A stretch of DNA of 64,000 nucleotides from Guadua angustifolia (GCA_036346375.1 CM070517.1:46038200-46102199), one strand, 5' to 3'. Shown: positions 44,143 through 57,889, counted from the stretch's first letter. Translations and numbers: made by a program. Notes: generated from the sequence alone by a model not told the origin.

Positions 44143-46380
44143 TTTTGCTTTCGTTGTGCGGCATTATCTGGCAATTTTAGCTTGTATTTGCCATCGAATA
44201 AAGCTAACAATTTTACAAAGAACTCTCATTTGCATTGGTAACATGCCACAGAATTTTGCTGCTAGAATTCAGTCCGTGGCGCATAGGAAAAATAATGGAA
44301 GCCAGCATATTCTCTTTTACTTTTATCATGCGGCACTATATGGCAATTCAAGCATGCATTTACTGTCGAAATAAGCTAAAAATTTCACGGAGAACTCCCG
44401 GTTGCACTGTTAACATGCCAAATAAATTCGCAGCTGGAATTCTGTCTGTGGAACAAAGGAAAAATAATAGAAGTCAGCATATATACTGTTTTGTTTTCAT
44501 CGTGCGGAACTATCTGGAAATTCAAGCTAGCATTTGCCATCGAATTGAGCAAAAAAATTCACGGAGAACTCTCATTTGCACTACTAACATGCCATAAAAT
44601 TTCGCCGCTGGAATTCAGTCCGTGGCGCATAGGAAAAATAATGGAAGTCAGCATATACTGTTTTGTTTTCATCGTGTGGTACTATCTAGCAATTCAAGTA
44701 AGCATTTAGTGTTGAAATGAGCTAAAAATTTCATGGAGAACTCCCAGTTGCACTGTTAACATGCCACATAAATTCGCCACTGGAATTCCATCTGTGGCGT
44801 ACAGGAAAAATAATGGAAGTCAGCATATATTGTTTTGATTTCATCGTGCGGCACTATCTGGTAATTCAAGCTAGAATTTGCTATCGAATTTAGCTAAAAA
44901 TTTCACGGAGGACTCTTATTTGCACTACTAACATGCCACATAATTTCGCCGCTGGAATTCGGTTTGTGGCACATAGGAAAAATAGTGGAAGCCAGCATAT
45001 TCTCTTTTGCTTTCGTTGTGCGGCATTATCTGGCAATTCTAGCTTGTATTTGCCATCGAATAAAGCTAACAATTTCACAAAGAACTCTCATTTGCATTGG
45101 TAACATGCCACAGAATTTCGCTGCTAGAATTCAGTCTGTGGTGCATAGGAAAAATAATGGAAGCCAGCATATTCTCTTTTGCTTTCATCGTGCGGCACTA
45201 TATGGCAATTCAAGCATGCATTTACTGTCGAAATAAGCTAAAAATTTCACGGAGAACTCCCGGTTGCATTGTTAACATGCCAAATAAATTCACAGCTGGA
45301 ATTCTGTCTGTGGCACAAAGGAAAAATAATGGAAGTCAGCATATACTGTTTTGTTTTCATCGTGCGGAACTATCTGGAAATTCAAGCTAGCATTTGCCAT
45401 CGAATTGCGCAAAAAAATTCACGGAGAACTCTCATTTGCACTACTAAAATGCCATAGAATTTCGCCGCTGGAATTCAGTCTGTGGCGCATAGGAAAAATA
45501 ATGGAAGTCAGCATATACTATTTTGTTTTCATCGTGTGGTACTATCTAGCAATTCAAGCAAGCATTTACTGTTAAAATGAGCTAAAAATTTCATGAAGAA
45601 CTCCCAGTTGCACTGTTAACATGCCACATAAATTCGCCACTAGCATTCCGTCTGTGGTGCATAGGAAAAATAATGGAAGTCAGCATATACTGTTTTGTTT
45701 TCATCGTGCGGCACTATCTGATAATTCAAGCTAGCATTTACTGTCGAATTTAGCTAAAAATTTCACGGACGACTCTCATTTGCACTACTAACATGCCACA
45801 TAATTTCGCCATTTGGAATTCGATCACGGCGCGATAGGAAAAATAGTGGAAGTCAGCACATTCTCTTTTGCTTTCATTGTGCGGCATTATCTGGCAATTC
45901 TAGCTTGTATTTGCCATCGAATTAAGCTAACAATTTCACAAAGAACTCTCCTTTTCATTGGTAACATGCTACATATAATTTCGCCGCTAGAATTCAGTCC
46001 GTGGCGCATATGAAAAATAATGGAAGCCAGCATATTCTCTTTCACTTTCATCGTGCGGCACTATATGGCAATTCAAGCATGCATTTACTGTCGAAATAAG
46101 CTAAAAATTTCACGGAGAACTCCCAGTTGCACTGTTAACATGCCACATAAATTCGCCACTGGAATTCCGTCTGTGGTGCATAGGAAAAATAATGGAAGTC
46201 AGCATATATTGTTTTGTTTTCATCGTGCGGCACTATCTGGTAATTCAAGCTAGCATTTGCTATCAAATTTAGCTAAAAATTTACGGAGGACTCTCATTTG
46301 CACTACTAACGTGCCACATAATTTCACCGCTGAAATTCAGTCTGTGGCGCATAGGAAAAATAGTGGAATTCAGCATTTTT
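44143..46380. repeat. Satellite array, ~172 bp monomer, ~860 bp higher-order repeat
   Basis: About 13 tandem monomers. The marker AATGGAAG(C/T)CAGCAT recurs at intervals of 171-174 bp (about 44298, 44469, 44643, 44814, 44988, 45160, 45331, 45505, 45677, 45848, 46022, 46195, 46366). Each unit contains GCGGCACTATCTGGCAATTC, AGCTAAAAATTTCACGG, ACTCTCATTTGCAC and GCATAGGAAAAATA. Variants recur every fifth unit (TTGTGCGGCATTATCTGGC at about 44156, 45016 and 45877), giving a five-monomer period of 860-861 bp. Short open frames inside it are by-products of the repeat. Confidence 0.93.
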
Positions 46381-47829
46381 TGGTGTATAAATGTATTTTC
46401 TGATAGTGGTACAGTATCTTTTCTTTGAGATTCTAGTTTCCTTTTTGATTATTACGGTGCTCAAGTTTAAGTTTTGAACATTGATTTTAGGAGGAGTCCT
46501 TGTTGAGAATTGCGGATACTTGAGACTAGGGTGAACGGTCCAATCGATAAAGCATGGATAGAAGCAGGCGAGATCGAGGCTTTTCTGTGATATCTAGTTC
46601 ATCGGTGAGTTAATCAATATTTTGATTCTATATGATGAGCATAAAACCACGAGAAAACCAGGTTGTGGTAATTGAGAGTTAAGACTAATGTGACCACTAT
46701 CTTCTAGCATAGATGGACAATAATTACGGTTTGTTGTTTCTACTATTTTTTTCTTCAATTCGGAGGAATGATTGCAATGCCTTGCCACGACTTCAAAGTC
46801 ATTTCACTGTTCGAGATAGAGTAGGCACGGACATGTATAATCTAGTTGTGATAGCTTTGTTTTCCCCCATTTGGTCTTAAAGGTGATTCCTACAAACTGA
46901 TTTTTTTACTTTGAAGAAAGTAGGACCTGTGGCATGCAGCGTTCATGTCAAGGTTTCAGTTTGTTTTGTGCCATACACATCCAGAATGTCAATTAAGTAG
47001 TTAGTGCAAGTTCCATTTATAGAGATCCAAAAGGATGTGGTCTAACGCGAGAATCTTCTCGTGAAGAGAATCTTCTTCTAAAAAGCATTTTTCTACCATC
47101 CCCTCAAAAGTGAGTCCCTCCGGTAATTTGACATTTCCATTAGCACCTCCCAAAGCCTCTCCAATATGGATTCGGTCTTCTGTTTTAGTCTTTCAAATTC
47201 CAATGAATGGAATTCTTTTTCATGGGTTCCTCCATTTTGATAAATACTTAAGTACCATTTTAATTCTCATTGTATATTGCTATCAGTTATATTGTATCAA
47301 ATGCCTATACTTCATATTTTTAGTTAAAGTCTCATTATCTGTACAGAATATAAACAAATGAGTGCTTTTTTCCTACATATTTTCAGAACCATGTTTGATT
47401 GGTATTTGGCAACATTGCAACAACAAAGTATTTTCTTGTTGAATGCATTATATGCTTCAAATACTATTAATTGTTGCATTATTCTGCATATTGTCTTACC
47501 TCTTTGCATAGCCTTGTTTTAGATACTCGGGAAGGTCTTGTGAATCGAACATGACTATTGAGAATGGCGTTAAGTCTTTGCAGCGCCCATTTTTATCCAC
47601 CCTCTAGCGGGTAAATTCACCCTCCAAAATGAATCCACCATCTGAAATTGTTTTGTTTTGTCATTTCTCGATCGACATAATTAGACTAGCATCTACACAT
47701 TCATATTTCAGTTTAAAATATATTTTAGCGGGCTCATCGGTGAGAGTTGGACTTTACTATTTCAATGCAAGGGGCACTGCGGAGAAGAATTCCATGAAAT
47801 GGATATGGATAGAGCTAATATCTCCTTTT
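46381..47829. other. Region between satellite and transposase remnant
   Basis: AT-rich DNA with no recognised gene. GAATCTTCTCGTGAAGAGAA at about 47050 is a small palindrome. It may be part of the En/Spm element, but no left terminus was found. Confidence 0.35.
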
Positions 47830-50800
47830 ACAACTTGATGTGTTTGAAATCAAAGTTTGGGTACTCGAGGAGAGATTACTTGTTCTATAAGAAGCGATGT
47901 GGCGAGGATGTAGCAACTCTTGAGTGATTGATTTTGAACATGAAGCACTTACAATGGTAACAAACAACGAGGCATAGAGGAAGGTTCGATTATTAATGGC
48001 TAAGATCCGCCGAGGAGATGCAGTTAACATTACACCCATAAAAGCGCTCTAGGAGGCACCATCCGGGATGAATTTGTTACATATGACAATATTGATGCAT
48101 ACAAGCTATGGATTGAGAACACCTGCGAAGAACCAGATCTGGGTAAGCTATGTTGCTTGCACTTTTACACTTCTAGGCATATAATGCATTGACCATACAA
48201 AGCTAACATCTTGATGAATTGCAGAATTTAAGGATGAATATAGAGAGGATACAATCGAAACATATAAGGAATGGTTGAGGCAGACAAGGCGACCTTCTAG
48301 ATATTAGTAACTAGTTTTCTAACACCGAATACATGATATATTGTATTGTTCATAATTACTTACCGATGTTTGCATTGTATGCAGTTGCGTATGTCTGAGA
48401 ACATCGCAACAATCTTCCTAGCATACCGATCACGGAAATCGATGTGACAACCCATCAACAACAATTTGGCCATCTCATGCTCGTCGTTTAAAGCAGAAAA
48501 CTGATGGTAAAGTGTAAATAAATGGTACTTGTTTATATTATTATGCTCAAATTTGCCTCGGTGAATATATTTGTTTATATTCTTGATGCTATGTTAGCAG
48601 CTTCCAATCAAGGGTGCAAAAAAACTAGTCGTGGTACACTCAAAGGTCTAGCAGTAGCCAATAAGAGAATAAAAATGGGCTCCCAAAAAATGGAAATACA
48701 ATTTTCTGCGAGGCTGGGAGGTCCCATAGCAAGAACAAACGCCCGCTCCTTTGTCGATGAAGTGGTAATGTTTACAAGAAAAAGGGCACCACTCATTGGA
48801 GTGAAAAAGTGGAAGGACATAAAGTAAATAGTAAAAAATTCTATAGCTACGAGATGTCATGGTTCGTATAATGTTATTTGTTTAGGTTCCATGTATATAT
48901 TTCTAGTTACTAAAACTTTGATTTCTTTACGTGTTTTCATTCAACACGAATAAATGGGACCTTCAAAACACCCCCCCTTGCAAAGGAAAAGATATGGGAT
49001 ATTGCCAAAAAGCGTTATAGGATGGCGGTCAACATTGAGTGCTACATACAAGGCGTATAGTACTTATCTTTGAGAGAATGAAACAAAAGCACGAAGATGT
49101 AGACATTGTTGTGTGGCACTACTTGAACTTATATTTTGGGTGCGAATAATTCAAGGTTAAACGAAATTATGCATAGCTTTTATTTTTCATACAACATATA
49201 GTGCTTTCTTTCTCTATTCTGATACTCGAGTTCTATTCCAAGCATATTGTACTTTCTTTTTATATTTTACCTTTGCTACATAAAATCGTCTCATATCTTT
49301 TTGTCTTGTCATCTCTGCGGAAGGTTAGTAATCAAAACTCTGGAAACCGCCAAAAACAAAAGACCAAGCGTTTGATGGGTTCCAAACCTTTTTCTCAAAT
49401 TAGCTATGAGCAGGTAAATATATGTTTGAATGCTCTTCTTTTCATAAATGATGTAGGATTAATATGCCATGTCCTTGCAATTTTAGAGACCCAGAAACAG
49501 GTGAAGAGCCAAATGATGTGCACCTCTGGATGAGCACTCACATGAAGAATGGGCAATGGTCAAACGCTGCATCTAAAAAAGTTTATGTGAGTACTTCTTT
49601 GATATTGGACTCACAATGTGTTTGTAATTTTTTGCAATCTTTTAGAACTTCAATATTCAATTAACTTGTGTTCTGTCACTTAGGACGGGGCATGCGAGAA
49701 GATTTGTGAGGTAGAATTACAGCGAGACAATGGCATCCTTTCACACGAAGAGGAAAACAATATTTTCCAATCAAGCTACAAGGAACTCACATCAAGCAAA
49801 ACATCCCAACTTCACGGACAGGGATACTTGGCGAAACGTCGAACACGTACTGAAAGGATGCATGCTCAAATCGAACAACAAGCCCGTGTTACAGCTGCAG
49901 CCCAACTACAAAATGTTGAGCTCCAAAGTGAGGTTCAAAAGTTAAAAGAGCAACTTCCAAATGAGATTCTTTGAAAGGGATAGGATAGCGAGAAGAAAGT
50001 AGGCGGCAGATTCAAGAGGAGCAGAATGCAAGGCTTGCACTTTCGAGGAAGAGATGCTTTCATTGATTGCGAGAAACGAGAGAAGCATCAATACGATGAG
50101 GTAAAAAATTGAAACAATTTAGTTCAATGATGGTTTTGCACATTATATGCGACCTTAATTTATTTTTTTCATTTTTCTAATGCAGACTAACCCAACAAGC
50201 ATCATCCCAAGTGATGATGCAGCTAGGACGATTGTGGGCAAGAATAATCACAACACTTTCGAAGTTCTAATGTCAAGCGTAATCTATTCAATAACGATTC
50301 CAATGGGACACGCGTTATATAACTACCCGATGAGTTAATGCAAGTTGCTAAAAATCATGGTCGGTGAAGAAATTTGAACAAGGTATGAATTGCAAAGTTT
50401 ATTTTTCAGCAATGCACTTTGTACATTATGATAATATCTGATCCACTATTTGTTTATACTTAAAAGAATAAACCGTGCTTTTATTCAACAGAGGATACAA
50501 TTTGAGCGAGCGTCTGATCTCATCGCATGGTCAAGTCAAGCAAGTCTACAATGTGGAACAACCTATTCTCAAGTCACTAGTCAATAGATTAGTTCATTAT
50601 ACGCAATCTTAGTTGAGAAATTTAAAGTTTTCGTTCGAGATTACTACGAAATTATTCTATTATTGGTCTTTTTTGCTTGATGTTTGTACATACAAAAAAA
50701 GATTGTTACAAATGCTCTTATATATGATTTGATGCCTATAATTGATATTTACGTTAGTGCAATTTCTAATTTGAGTACATTTCTTTTGCAACAACGGTAT

Positions 50801-51351
50801 ATAAGCAAATATTATTGCAATATGCATTGGCGCCTCATTGCGACAAAATGAATTGCTACAGATATAGATCGTTGTTATAATTTATTGCAACGAAGTTATT
50901 TCATTACAATACATCATATTGCCACGAAAATTATTTCGTTGCGACCTCACTTATTGCCATGGATTGGTTTTTGTTGCAATCTGTTGTCTAATGCAATGCC
51001 TAAACGCATGGCAATAGAGATCTCTATTGCCACGACAATAAAAAAATATTGCCCGCGGTATTAAGGTCATTGCGACTACTATCTAATGCAGCGCATGAGG
51101 CGTGGCAATAGAGACTACTATTGCCACGTTAAACCGTCATTGCAACTACGGACTAATGCAACACATATTCCGTTGCAATTAGCATTACAATTGCAACAAA
51201 AGCGTAAATCGTGGCCCAAACTTTGGACCACGCAACTAATAGCCACGCCTGCCAACGATTGTCATATTGTAGCTATTGGTACATATTGCAATGAAATGGG
51301 CCCTGTTGCAACGATTTCTCGCCGTTGCAAAAGCCCGGAATTCTAGTAGTG
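47830..51351 (+). mobile_element. En/Spm (CACTA) transposase remnant with right terminus
   Basis: Degenerate plus-strand exons match the plant Ptta/En/Spm transposase family: LKSKFGYSRRDYLFYKKRCG (47845-47905), TSRGTLKGLAVANKRI and SARLGGPIARTNARSFVDEV with RKRAPLIGVKKWKDIK (48615-48827), QTKDPETGEEPND-like HLWMSTHMKNGQWSNAASKK (49480-49585), and a Glu/Gln-rich tail (49685-49975). Stop codons and frame breaks interrupt it. The right end reads GAATTCTAGTAGTG (to 51351), the inverse of CACTACTAGAATTC, and the 580 bp before it are rich in TTGCAACG / ATTGCCACG subterminal repeats. No left terminus was found, so it is truncated. Confidence 0.75.
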
Positions 51352-51604
51352 GTAACTTTAATAGAGTAAATAATTTATTCGTGGGGTTTATGTATCACAT
51401 AATGAAGCTTTTCTTTTCTTAATGAGACGTTCTACTCTCCCCTTCGAAATGTGGTATAAGCGACAAAGCCACAATTTCGATGAACTTTTATAAATATTTC
51501 ACTTTTGATAAAGCCAATAGAGTTAGCAACATACTTAATGCTTCCCAAATATTTTATAAAAGTGTAAGTAAATTACCTTTTATAATGGGAACATAAATTA
51601 CATT
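51352..51604. other. Pre-insertion site of the Tat element
   Basis: AT-rich unassigned sequence ending in the target ACATT (51600-51604). It continues after the element at 59672. Confidence 0.5.
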
Positions 51605-52292
51605 TGTCGACGATTCGGGACATGGGTCCCCCGCCGAGCTTACTTGTTGAATGAGGGATCAACTTAGGGCCCCTTTTCCGCAAGGGTTATGCGTCTGAGG
51701 GTATGCCGAGGTACGGATCGGGATGAACCAGACAATCGGAAAGCACGAAGTCGTTTTTACAGTTCGGACCTCTCACGGGAGATAATAACCCTCGTCGATG
51801 GTTGTCTTGATATCGAAAAGCTATTACAATGCGCTTGCTCGGGGGTGGGGTCCTGAACGATCCTAAAGGCTCCCCTAGCAAGCTCAGGGTGTAAGTGTGT
51901 GCGTAATACGAAAGTCCACCCTCCATACATCGTGCAAGGGGTATTTATAGAGATTCTGAGGAGTTATTTATTACAGCGCGCCTCTTGGGGGCGTGGGCGG
52001 TCAAGATGCCGCGCCACCCGCCGGGTACCCCGCGACGTGGGAACAGCGAAGGCAGCCAAAGCGGCGCGGCCGTGGCAGCGCGGATCCCGGCCGGGCGATC
52101 CCTCGAGCCACGCGGCATTTAATGCCATGTTGCCTTGTCGCGAGCCCCCGAGCTTAGCTAGCTTCGGGGGCAGGGTAGTCTGTGAGCGGGCTACGAAGGT
52201 CGGTCTTCTTGCGCCATCCATCAAGCAAAACATGGTCGGTTGGCGCCGAGCTTCAATGGTCGAATGTCGATCAAGATATATCCAATCCGACG
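51605..52292 (-). repeat. 3' LTR of the Tat element
   Basis: About 688 bp. Its inner end has lost a few bases relative to the other LTR (CCAATCCGACG instead of CCAATCCCCGACA). Confidence 0.85.
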
Positions 52293-52948
52293 ATTAGCCC
52301 CGAGGCTAAAGGGGGAAAAGGCCATGCCGAGGCCTTCGCCTTAAGCCTCCAGACCTTTAAAGAGGGGTTGGAGTCGAGCGACGAAGAGCTACCGCGATGC
52401 CCGAGCTGCCCTAGCTCGGGAGAGAGGAATTTGGCAGTGAAAAGCTATTACGGTGCCCGAGCAATCATGCTCGGTGGCGGAGATCTCACGGCGAAAAATT
52501 GCCGCGGCATCCGAGCCGCTGTACTCGGGAAAAAGGATCTCGCAACGAAAAGACCTGTTGCGGCATCCGAGCAACCAAGCTCGAGGAAAGGCGCGCTCCC
52601 TCGAGACTGAGCGTACTTGGTCGAAGCTCGGGCCAAATAGTGATCGCGAGGGGTGCGCGGGAAAAATTGCAGCGGTTCCTTCCCCGCGAAGCGTCGTGGT
52701 GCGGTTCTGATAGTTTTTTGGGAACCGCGCCTGATCAGGCCCGCTTCGGGGAACGTACTGCCACACGTCGGCAATTGGCTGCCGTTACCAGCCCGTTCGG
52801 CTTCTCCACCTAGAAATAACCGGCGGGAACGCTTCATTTGCCTTCCTTCCTTCATTTTCACCGCTTGCGATAAGCACTCCGCCAAAAACCTCGACGACTT
52901 CCAAACTTCCTCCCTCTACCGCGGCGGTTCGTCTTTCTGAGTCCTTCC

Positions 52949-55900
52949 ATGGCGCAGTTCGGGGCGAGCAAGATCACGGCGGAGAGGCTCCGAGTTTTGG
53001 AGGATCTGGGGTACCTGGACGCCCACACCTGGAGGATCCTGGAGGGCGAGGGAGCCCCGGTGCCGCAGGACGACGAGATAGTCTCGTGCGACCGCTACAC
53101 CGTCAACGGGCTCCGACTGCCGGAGAGCGAGTTCTTGGAGGATGTGCTTGAGCAATGTCAGTGTGAGCTCACCCATCTGAACCCCAACTCCATCCTTGTC
53201 TTGAACGTTTTTGCCCACCTTTGCGAAGGCTACGTGGGCACCCTTCCCACGCCAAGTCTTTTCTTTCATTTCTACAATCTCTTCCGCACCGGCGGTGCTT
53301 CCCCCACCGGTGCTCTATATTTCCGCCTGCGGCCCGTCCGCCCGTACGAGTTCCCCGTCTTCACCCTCAAGGACTCCGTCGCGGGCTGGGCTGACCATTG
53401 GTTCTATCTGCGGAAGCCGCGGGACAGCTCCCTGCGCTACACCGGAGCGGCGGCGCCCACCGCCGAGACGCCGCGCCCGCCAGCCGACCCTGAAGAGGAG
53501 CGGATCTTGATGACGATCCACGAGCTCACGAACATGGGGCTCACTGGGCGCGACATCGTCCACGACTTCCTCCGGAATAGGATATCCCCACTGCGGAGGA
53601 GAGAGCACCCCTTCTTCGAAATCATTGGGTGGGACGACCTCACCCGTGAAGCCGAATCAGGTATGCCCTCTTGACTTGTGACAACTTCACTTCATGTGTG
53701 ATGCTCGAACTCGTGATGACATTCTGCGCGACGTGACGGCAGCCCCGGGCTTCGACTGGGTGGAGAAGAGGGTCGGCGAGATGTTCGGGACCCCCAAGGG
53801 CAAGGAGCTCGAGAAGAAACGCCAAGTCCCGCTGAACGTGCTCGAGCGGGGCAGTGTGGTAAGTATCTCCGATCATTCATGCTCAGGGAAAACATCCGAG
53901 TCTTACTGAGCATTTATGCACGGGAACAACATCCGCGCTGTCCTGACGGCATTCCGCTTCCCTTGGGCAGGAGAAGCTTGCCCTGGAGCTGGGCGTGACC
54001 GAGCTTCAATCCAAAGCGGGCGGCGGCAAAGTGCTCGTCCCTGCGGCTAAGGCCAAAAAGGGGAGGAGCAAGAGGCTGACTGCGCCTCCGGTGAGCACCC
54101 GGTCGACGAAGAGGCCTTGACGCAAGACGTGAACCCTCAAGTGGCATATGGAGTATCTTGCGTCGGTGGAGGAGGTAAGCCTTTGAGGCTTTAATTTGAA
54201 GAATTATAACTGAAGTTCAAATCGAACAAATCGCGGCGAGCGAAGATTGATCGAAGGGATGGTGCAGATCGAGCGGGAGGCGCTGGAGAGGGAGCACGCC
54301 GAGGCGAAGGACCAACTCGCGCGGGCCGCTAAAGCTCGGGAGTTCGGGATCATCAGCCGGGCGAAGCCTCTCGCAACGGAACCCGAGCATCCGGGAAGGA
54401 CGCTGGAGGGGGTCGACATGGAGGCAGTTGACCCTAAGCTGGCAAAGATCACCCGAGCCGCCGAGAAGAAGGCCGAGCTAGTGGTCTTGGCGGCGGCGAA
54501 CCCTCCTGCGAGCGACGAGGGGGGCCCGGCCAAAGGTGAGCGCCGATCTTCGCCCTTGCTTTGTTTTTCTTCGCTCTTGTTTTTGCGTGCCCGGGCTAAC
54601 CCCACTCTCCTGACGTGGGCGATAATAGCTCGTAGGGCCTTCCCGGACTGCCGCAAAATAGCTTACGAGCTTGTTGATTATGCTTTAGCGGGCGTGCTCT
54701 CCGCCGTTGCTGATGTTGTGATGGCGAAGCGCGGAGTGTGGCGAAACGGCGAGGAGGAGAAGATCGACCCCGCGGCCCCGAGCGAAAAGACTGCTCGAGA
54801 GGGCTCGGGGCTCCCGGGCGAAACGCCTGCCCGAGATGAGACGACGTCTGCTCCGAGCGGACCACATGTTCGGGCGGATACCGAGGTCCCGAGCGAACAA
54901 CATGCTCGGGCGGATAGCGAGCGGACCTTGAGCGAGAGCACCGCTCAGGAGCGGGCCTTGGTACCCTGGGGCAAAACTCCTGCCCTGGGGGAGGATTCGT
55001 CATCCTCGGACAATCCGCCCTTCTTCAAGGATTCGGGCTTATCGCCCCCCTGCGAAGCGGATGATATTCAGTAGGCGATTTTTGAGCGATTCCGGAAAAC
55101 TGCGCGCAAGCGTTGCTAAGGTGAGGAACTGCTTGCCGCGATAATTTTTCTTCTCTGATTCTTGTGGGGTCTTGCTTAGAGTTTTTCTGCCCGCAGCTTC
55201 TTAAAAAGACCTTGGCCAGCTTTGAAGAGGTGTTGATCGTCCCCGCCTCCGTGGCCCAATTGTACGAAGAAAGCGAAGCCCGGGCCGGGAGGCTGGAGGA
55301 GAAGGTGAACGACCTCAAGCTCGCGGACACTATAGTCGTGAAGAGGTATCACGAGGCGGAGCAGAAGGTCGGCGAGTCCAAGGGGCATATCCTCGTGCTC
55401 GAGCGAGAGCTTGAGCAGGAAAGGTCTGCCTCCTGCCAGGCCAAGGAGGGTGCTGCCACTGCCGAGAAGAAAGTGCTTGCGCTTGAGCAAGAATTGGAGC
55501 AGTGGAAGCAGACCGCTAGCCTGGCGGAGGAGACTCTCTCTCTTAGCCGGAGCAAGGTCCTTGGGCTCGAGCAAGAGCTTCAGCAGGAGAAGCAGCATGC
55601 CCGGACCCTCGAGACCAAGGCGGCCGAGCTTGAAGTGTCGCGCCAGGCCGAGGAGGAGCTAGACCGGGCGAAGCAGAGAGCTGGCCAGTTGGAGAAGGAT
55701 CTGGCCCTTAGCCGGGACAAGGCCCTTGGGTTCGAGCAAAGACTTGAACAGGAGAGGCAGCGTGCTCGGGCCCTCGAAGCCAAGGTGGCCGAGCTTGAGC
55801 GGGCAGCGCGAACGGCCACCGCCCTTGCCGACCATGATAAAGAAGAAGTCGAGCAGCTCCGCGAAGAAGCCCGCGAAGGTCGCGACGCCCGGCGGAAGGT

Positions 55901-55979
55901 GATCGATCTTGAGGCTAAGGTCGCCGACTATAGGCAAAAGCTCTCCGCAGCGCTTAGAGGGGCGACGCCCGGTGTGTAA
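52949..55979 (+). CDS. Antisense extra gene of the Tat element (gypsy-type transposon domain plus coiled coil)
   Basis: Plus-strand gene, opposite to pol, with good GT-AG sites: exon 1 52949-53660, exon 2 about 53743-53858, exon 3 about 53971-54174, exon 4 about 54246-54535, further exon(s), and a last exon from about 55194 to the stop at 55979. Exon 1 (SKITAERLRVLEDLGYLD, LPSP-like TPSLFFHFYNLFRTGGAS, FPVFTLKDSVAGWADHWFYL) has the plant 'putative gypsy-type transposon' domain. The middle is charged with repeated Pro/Ser/Glu blocks (about 54770-54960). The last exon is a long coiled coil with repeated LEQELEQ and LEAKVAELE units (272 residues). The role is unknown; such antisense frames are known in Tat elements. 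A small frame break around 54110-54130 may disable it. Confidence 0.75.
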
Positions 55980-56791
55980 GACTATACACTTTTTCGCCTT
56001 TGTTGGAGCATAATTTCTTTTTTACTCGAATGTCGCGTCTGTGGTGACGTCTTCTTTTTGGTCTTTCTCTTGCTTTTCCTGCAAAAAATAGCTGCAAGAT
56101 GGACGTAGTGTAGATTAGATCGACGTATGGGCAAAACAGGCCCGGGGTTAGTCGAAATAAAATGACTTGCGTATGTAAACGGTGCTTGAAAGTGAGCCGT
56201 GCTTTGCAGCAAAAAGTATCTTAGCGCGATAACTCGCTCCTATCCGAGCCCCCGCTGCGAATGAAAGTCGTGCACCTGGGTTGCGAGCACGAGTTTGTTT
56301 CGCAGGAGAGACGAGACAAAGCGCGCGCTGCCCCTCCGACCAAACACCGGCCTATCCGGGCGACAAGCGTAGGTTAGGTCGGTGGGGGAAAACAAGCGTG
56401 TCCCAAAATTTCTTAACACTTAAAACGCATGGCCCTAACCCGCGAGCATAGTCGCGTGATGGGAGAGCGCACGGTGGACGGACATGGTGTGAGGCGACCA
56501 CACGCGCTTAGCCGAGCTAAATTTTGGACCGACCGAAAGGGTGTCTGTTTGCGACTTGCATCGCGCAGCGGATAGCTACTGCGGACCAAGGTCGGCTTAT
56601 CAAGACTGGCGCCTTTGGTGGTGATTTTTTAGCGGCCGGGTGTTGGTCGCAGTACCTTGTGCCATTGCGCGTGCGCGGTCTGAGTTCTACGGAGTGAGAA
56701 GTATTTAGACGAACGAGAGTTGCATTGATTCAAAAGGTCGTGAATTTACAACATAATGTAGGAAATGAAACACGAGCTTTAGATATAGAAC

Positions 56792-57697
56792 TTAACGAAT
56801 GGGTCGATGTTCCATGAACGGTGAGCTCATGACCTTCCTCCGTTGCAAGGCGGACGGCCCAGGCGTGACAATCAAACGGCAAGTGAATGGTCCCTCCCAT
56901 TTGGGGGAGAGTTTGTTGGCCTTCGACGTGTCCTGAATCCGACGCAGGACAAGGTCGCCAGCCTGCAGAGCTCGAGGCCGAATGGACTTGGCCGCGTGCT
57001 TGCGAAGGATTTGCTGATAGACGGCTGATCGGAGCTGTGCCTTTAGGCGGGCTTCTTCGGCAAGGTCAAGGTCGAGGCGACGCTCGCGACCTTGGTGAAC
57101 GTCGTCGGCCAGGTGCACTCGTGGGGACCCGAGCACGATTTCGGCGGGGAGGACGGCCTCGGCACCATAGACGAGCTGGAAGGGTGTTTCGCCCGTAGCT
57201 CGGCTTGCGGTGGTGCGCACCGACCAAAGGATGGAAGGGAGCTCGTCCACCCATGATCCGCCTTGCTGGGAAAGGTCCCTGAAGACTCTTTTCTTGATCC
57301 CCTGGAGTAACTGGCTGTTGGCTCTTTCGGCTGCTCCATTGCTCTGCGGATGGGCTACAGAGGCGAAGCAGATTTTTGTGCCGATGTCTTCGCAGTAGGC
57401 TTGAAATAGTTTGCTGGTGAACTGGGTGCCGTTGTCTGTGATGAGGCGATTGGGTATCCCAAAGTGCGTCATCACGTTGCTGCGGAAGAACCTTTTGGCT
57501 GCTTGAGCCGAAATGGTTGAAACGGGCTCGGCCTCGATCCACTTAGAAAGTGTCGATTGCGGCGAGCAAGAATTTGCAACCCTTGCGACCACGGGAAAGG
57601 CAGGATGTCGACCCCGGTCGAGAATGGCCATGAGAGTGGATGGTTTGCGGTAGCGTCTGGGTAGGTGGGACTTCTGGCGTGGGCGGCATGCGGGCAA
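56792..57697 (-). pseudogene. Tat element integrase
   Basis: Reads KWIEAEPVSTISAQAAKRFF, FGIPNRLITDNGTQFTSKLF, CFASVAHPQSNGAAERANSQ, WSVRTTASRATGETPFQLVY and, at the C-terminus, LVLRRIQDTSKANKLSPKWE. The second and third catalytic acids (D in TDNGTQF, E in GAAERAN) are present. The upstream zinc-binding region is frame-shifted, so the polyprotein is broken. Confidence 0.85.
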
Positions 57698-57889
57698 ATC
57701 GCCACGATCGCCCGGCGTCGTCTAGCGTTTGGCCAATAGTATCCCAACCGAATGCCTTGCTCACGCGTCCCGGAAGGGCGAGTGGGCTCCGCACATTCCT
57801 TCATGGATATCTCGAGAAGGAATTCGCCCTCTTCTCGAGATATGCACTTGGAGAGGACTCCAAGCGCCTTTTCTGATATAGGTCGGCGA

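Noticed and set aside
44081..46253. Repeated small open frames in the satellite (MEASIFSF... type)
   Set aside because: They recur with the monomer and have no family match. The period is not a multiple of three, and frames break between units.
44143..46380. CRISPR-like array
   Set aside because: The units are ~172 bp contiguous tandem copies without unique spacers, in a plant nuclear context.
54247..55074. Separate charged protein gene within the Tat element
   Set aside because: Its ends coincide with splice sites and it lies between other exons of the antisense gene, so it is treated as part of that gene.
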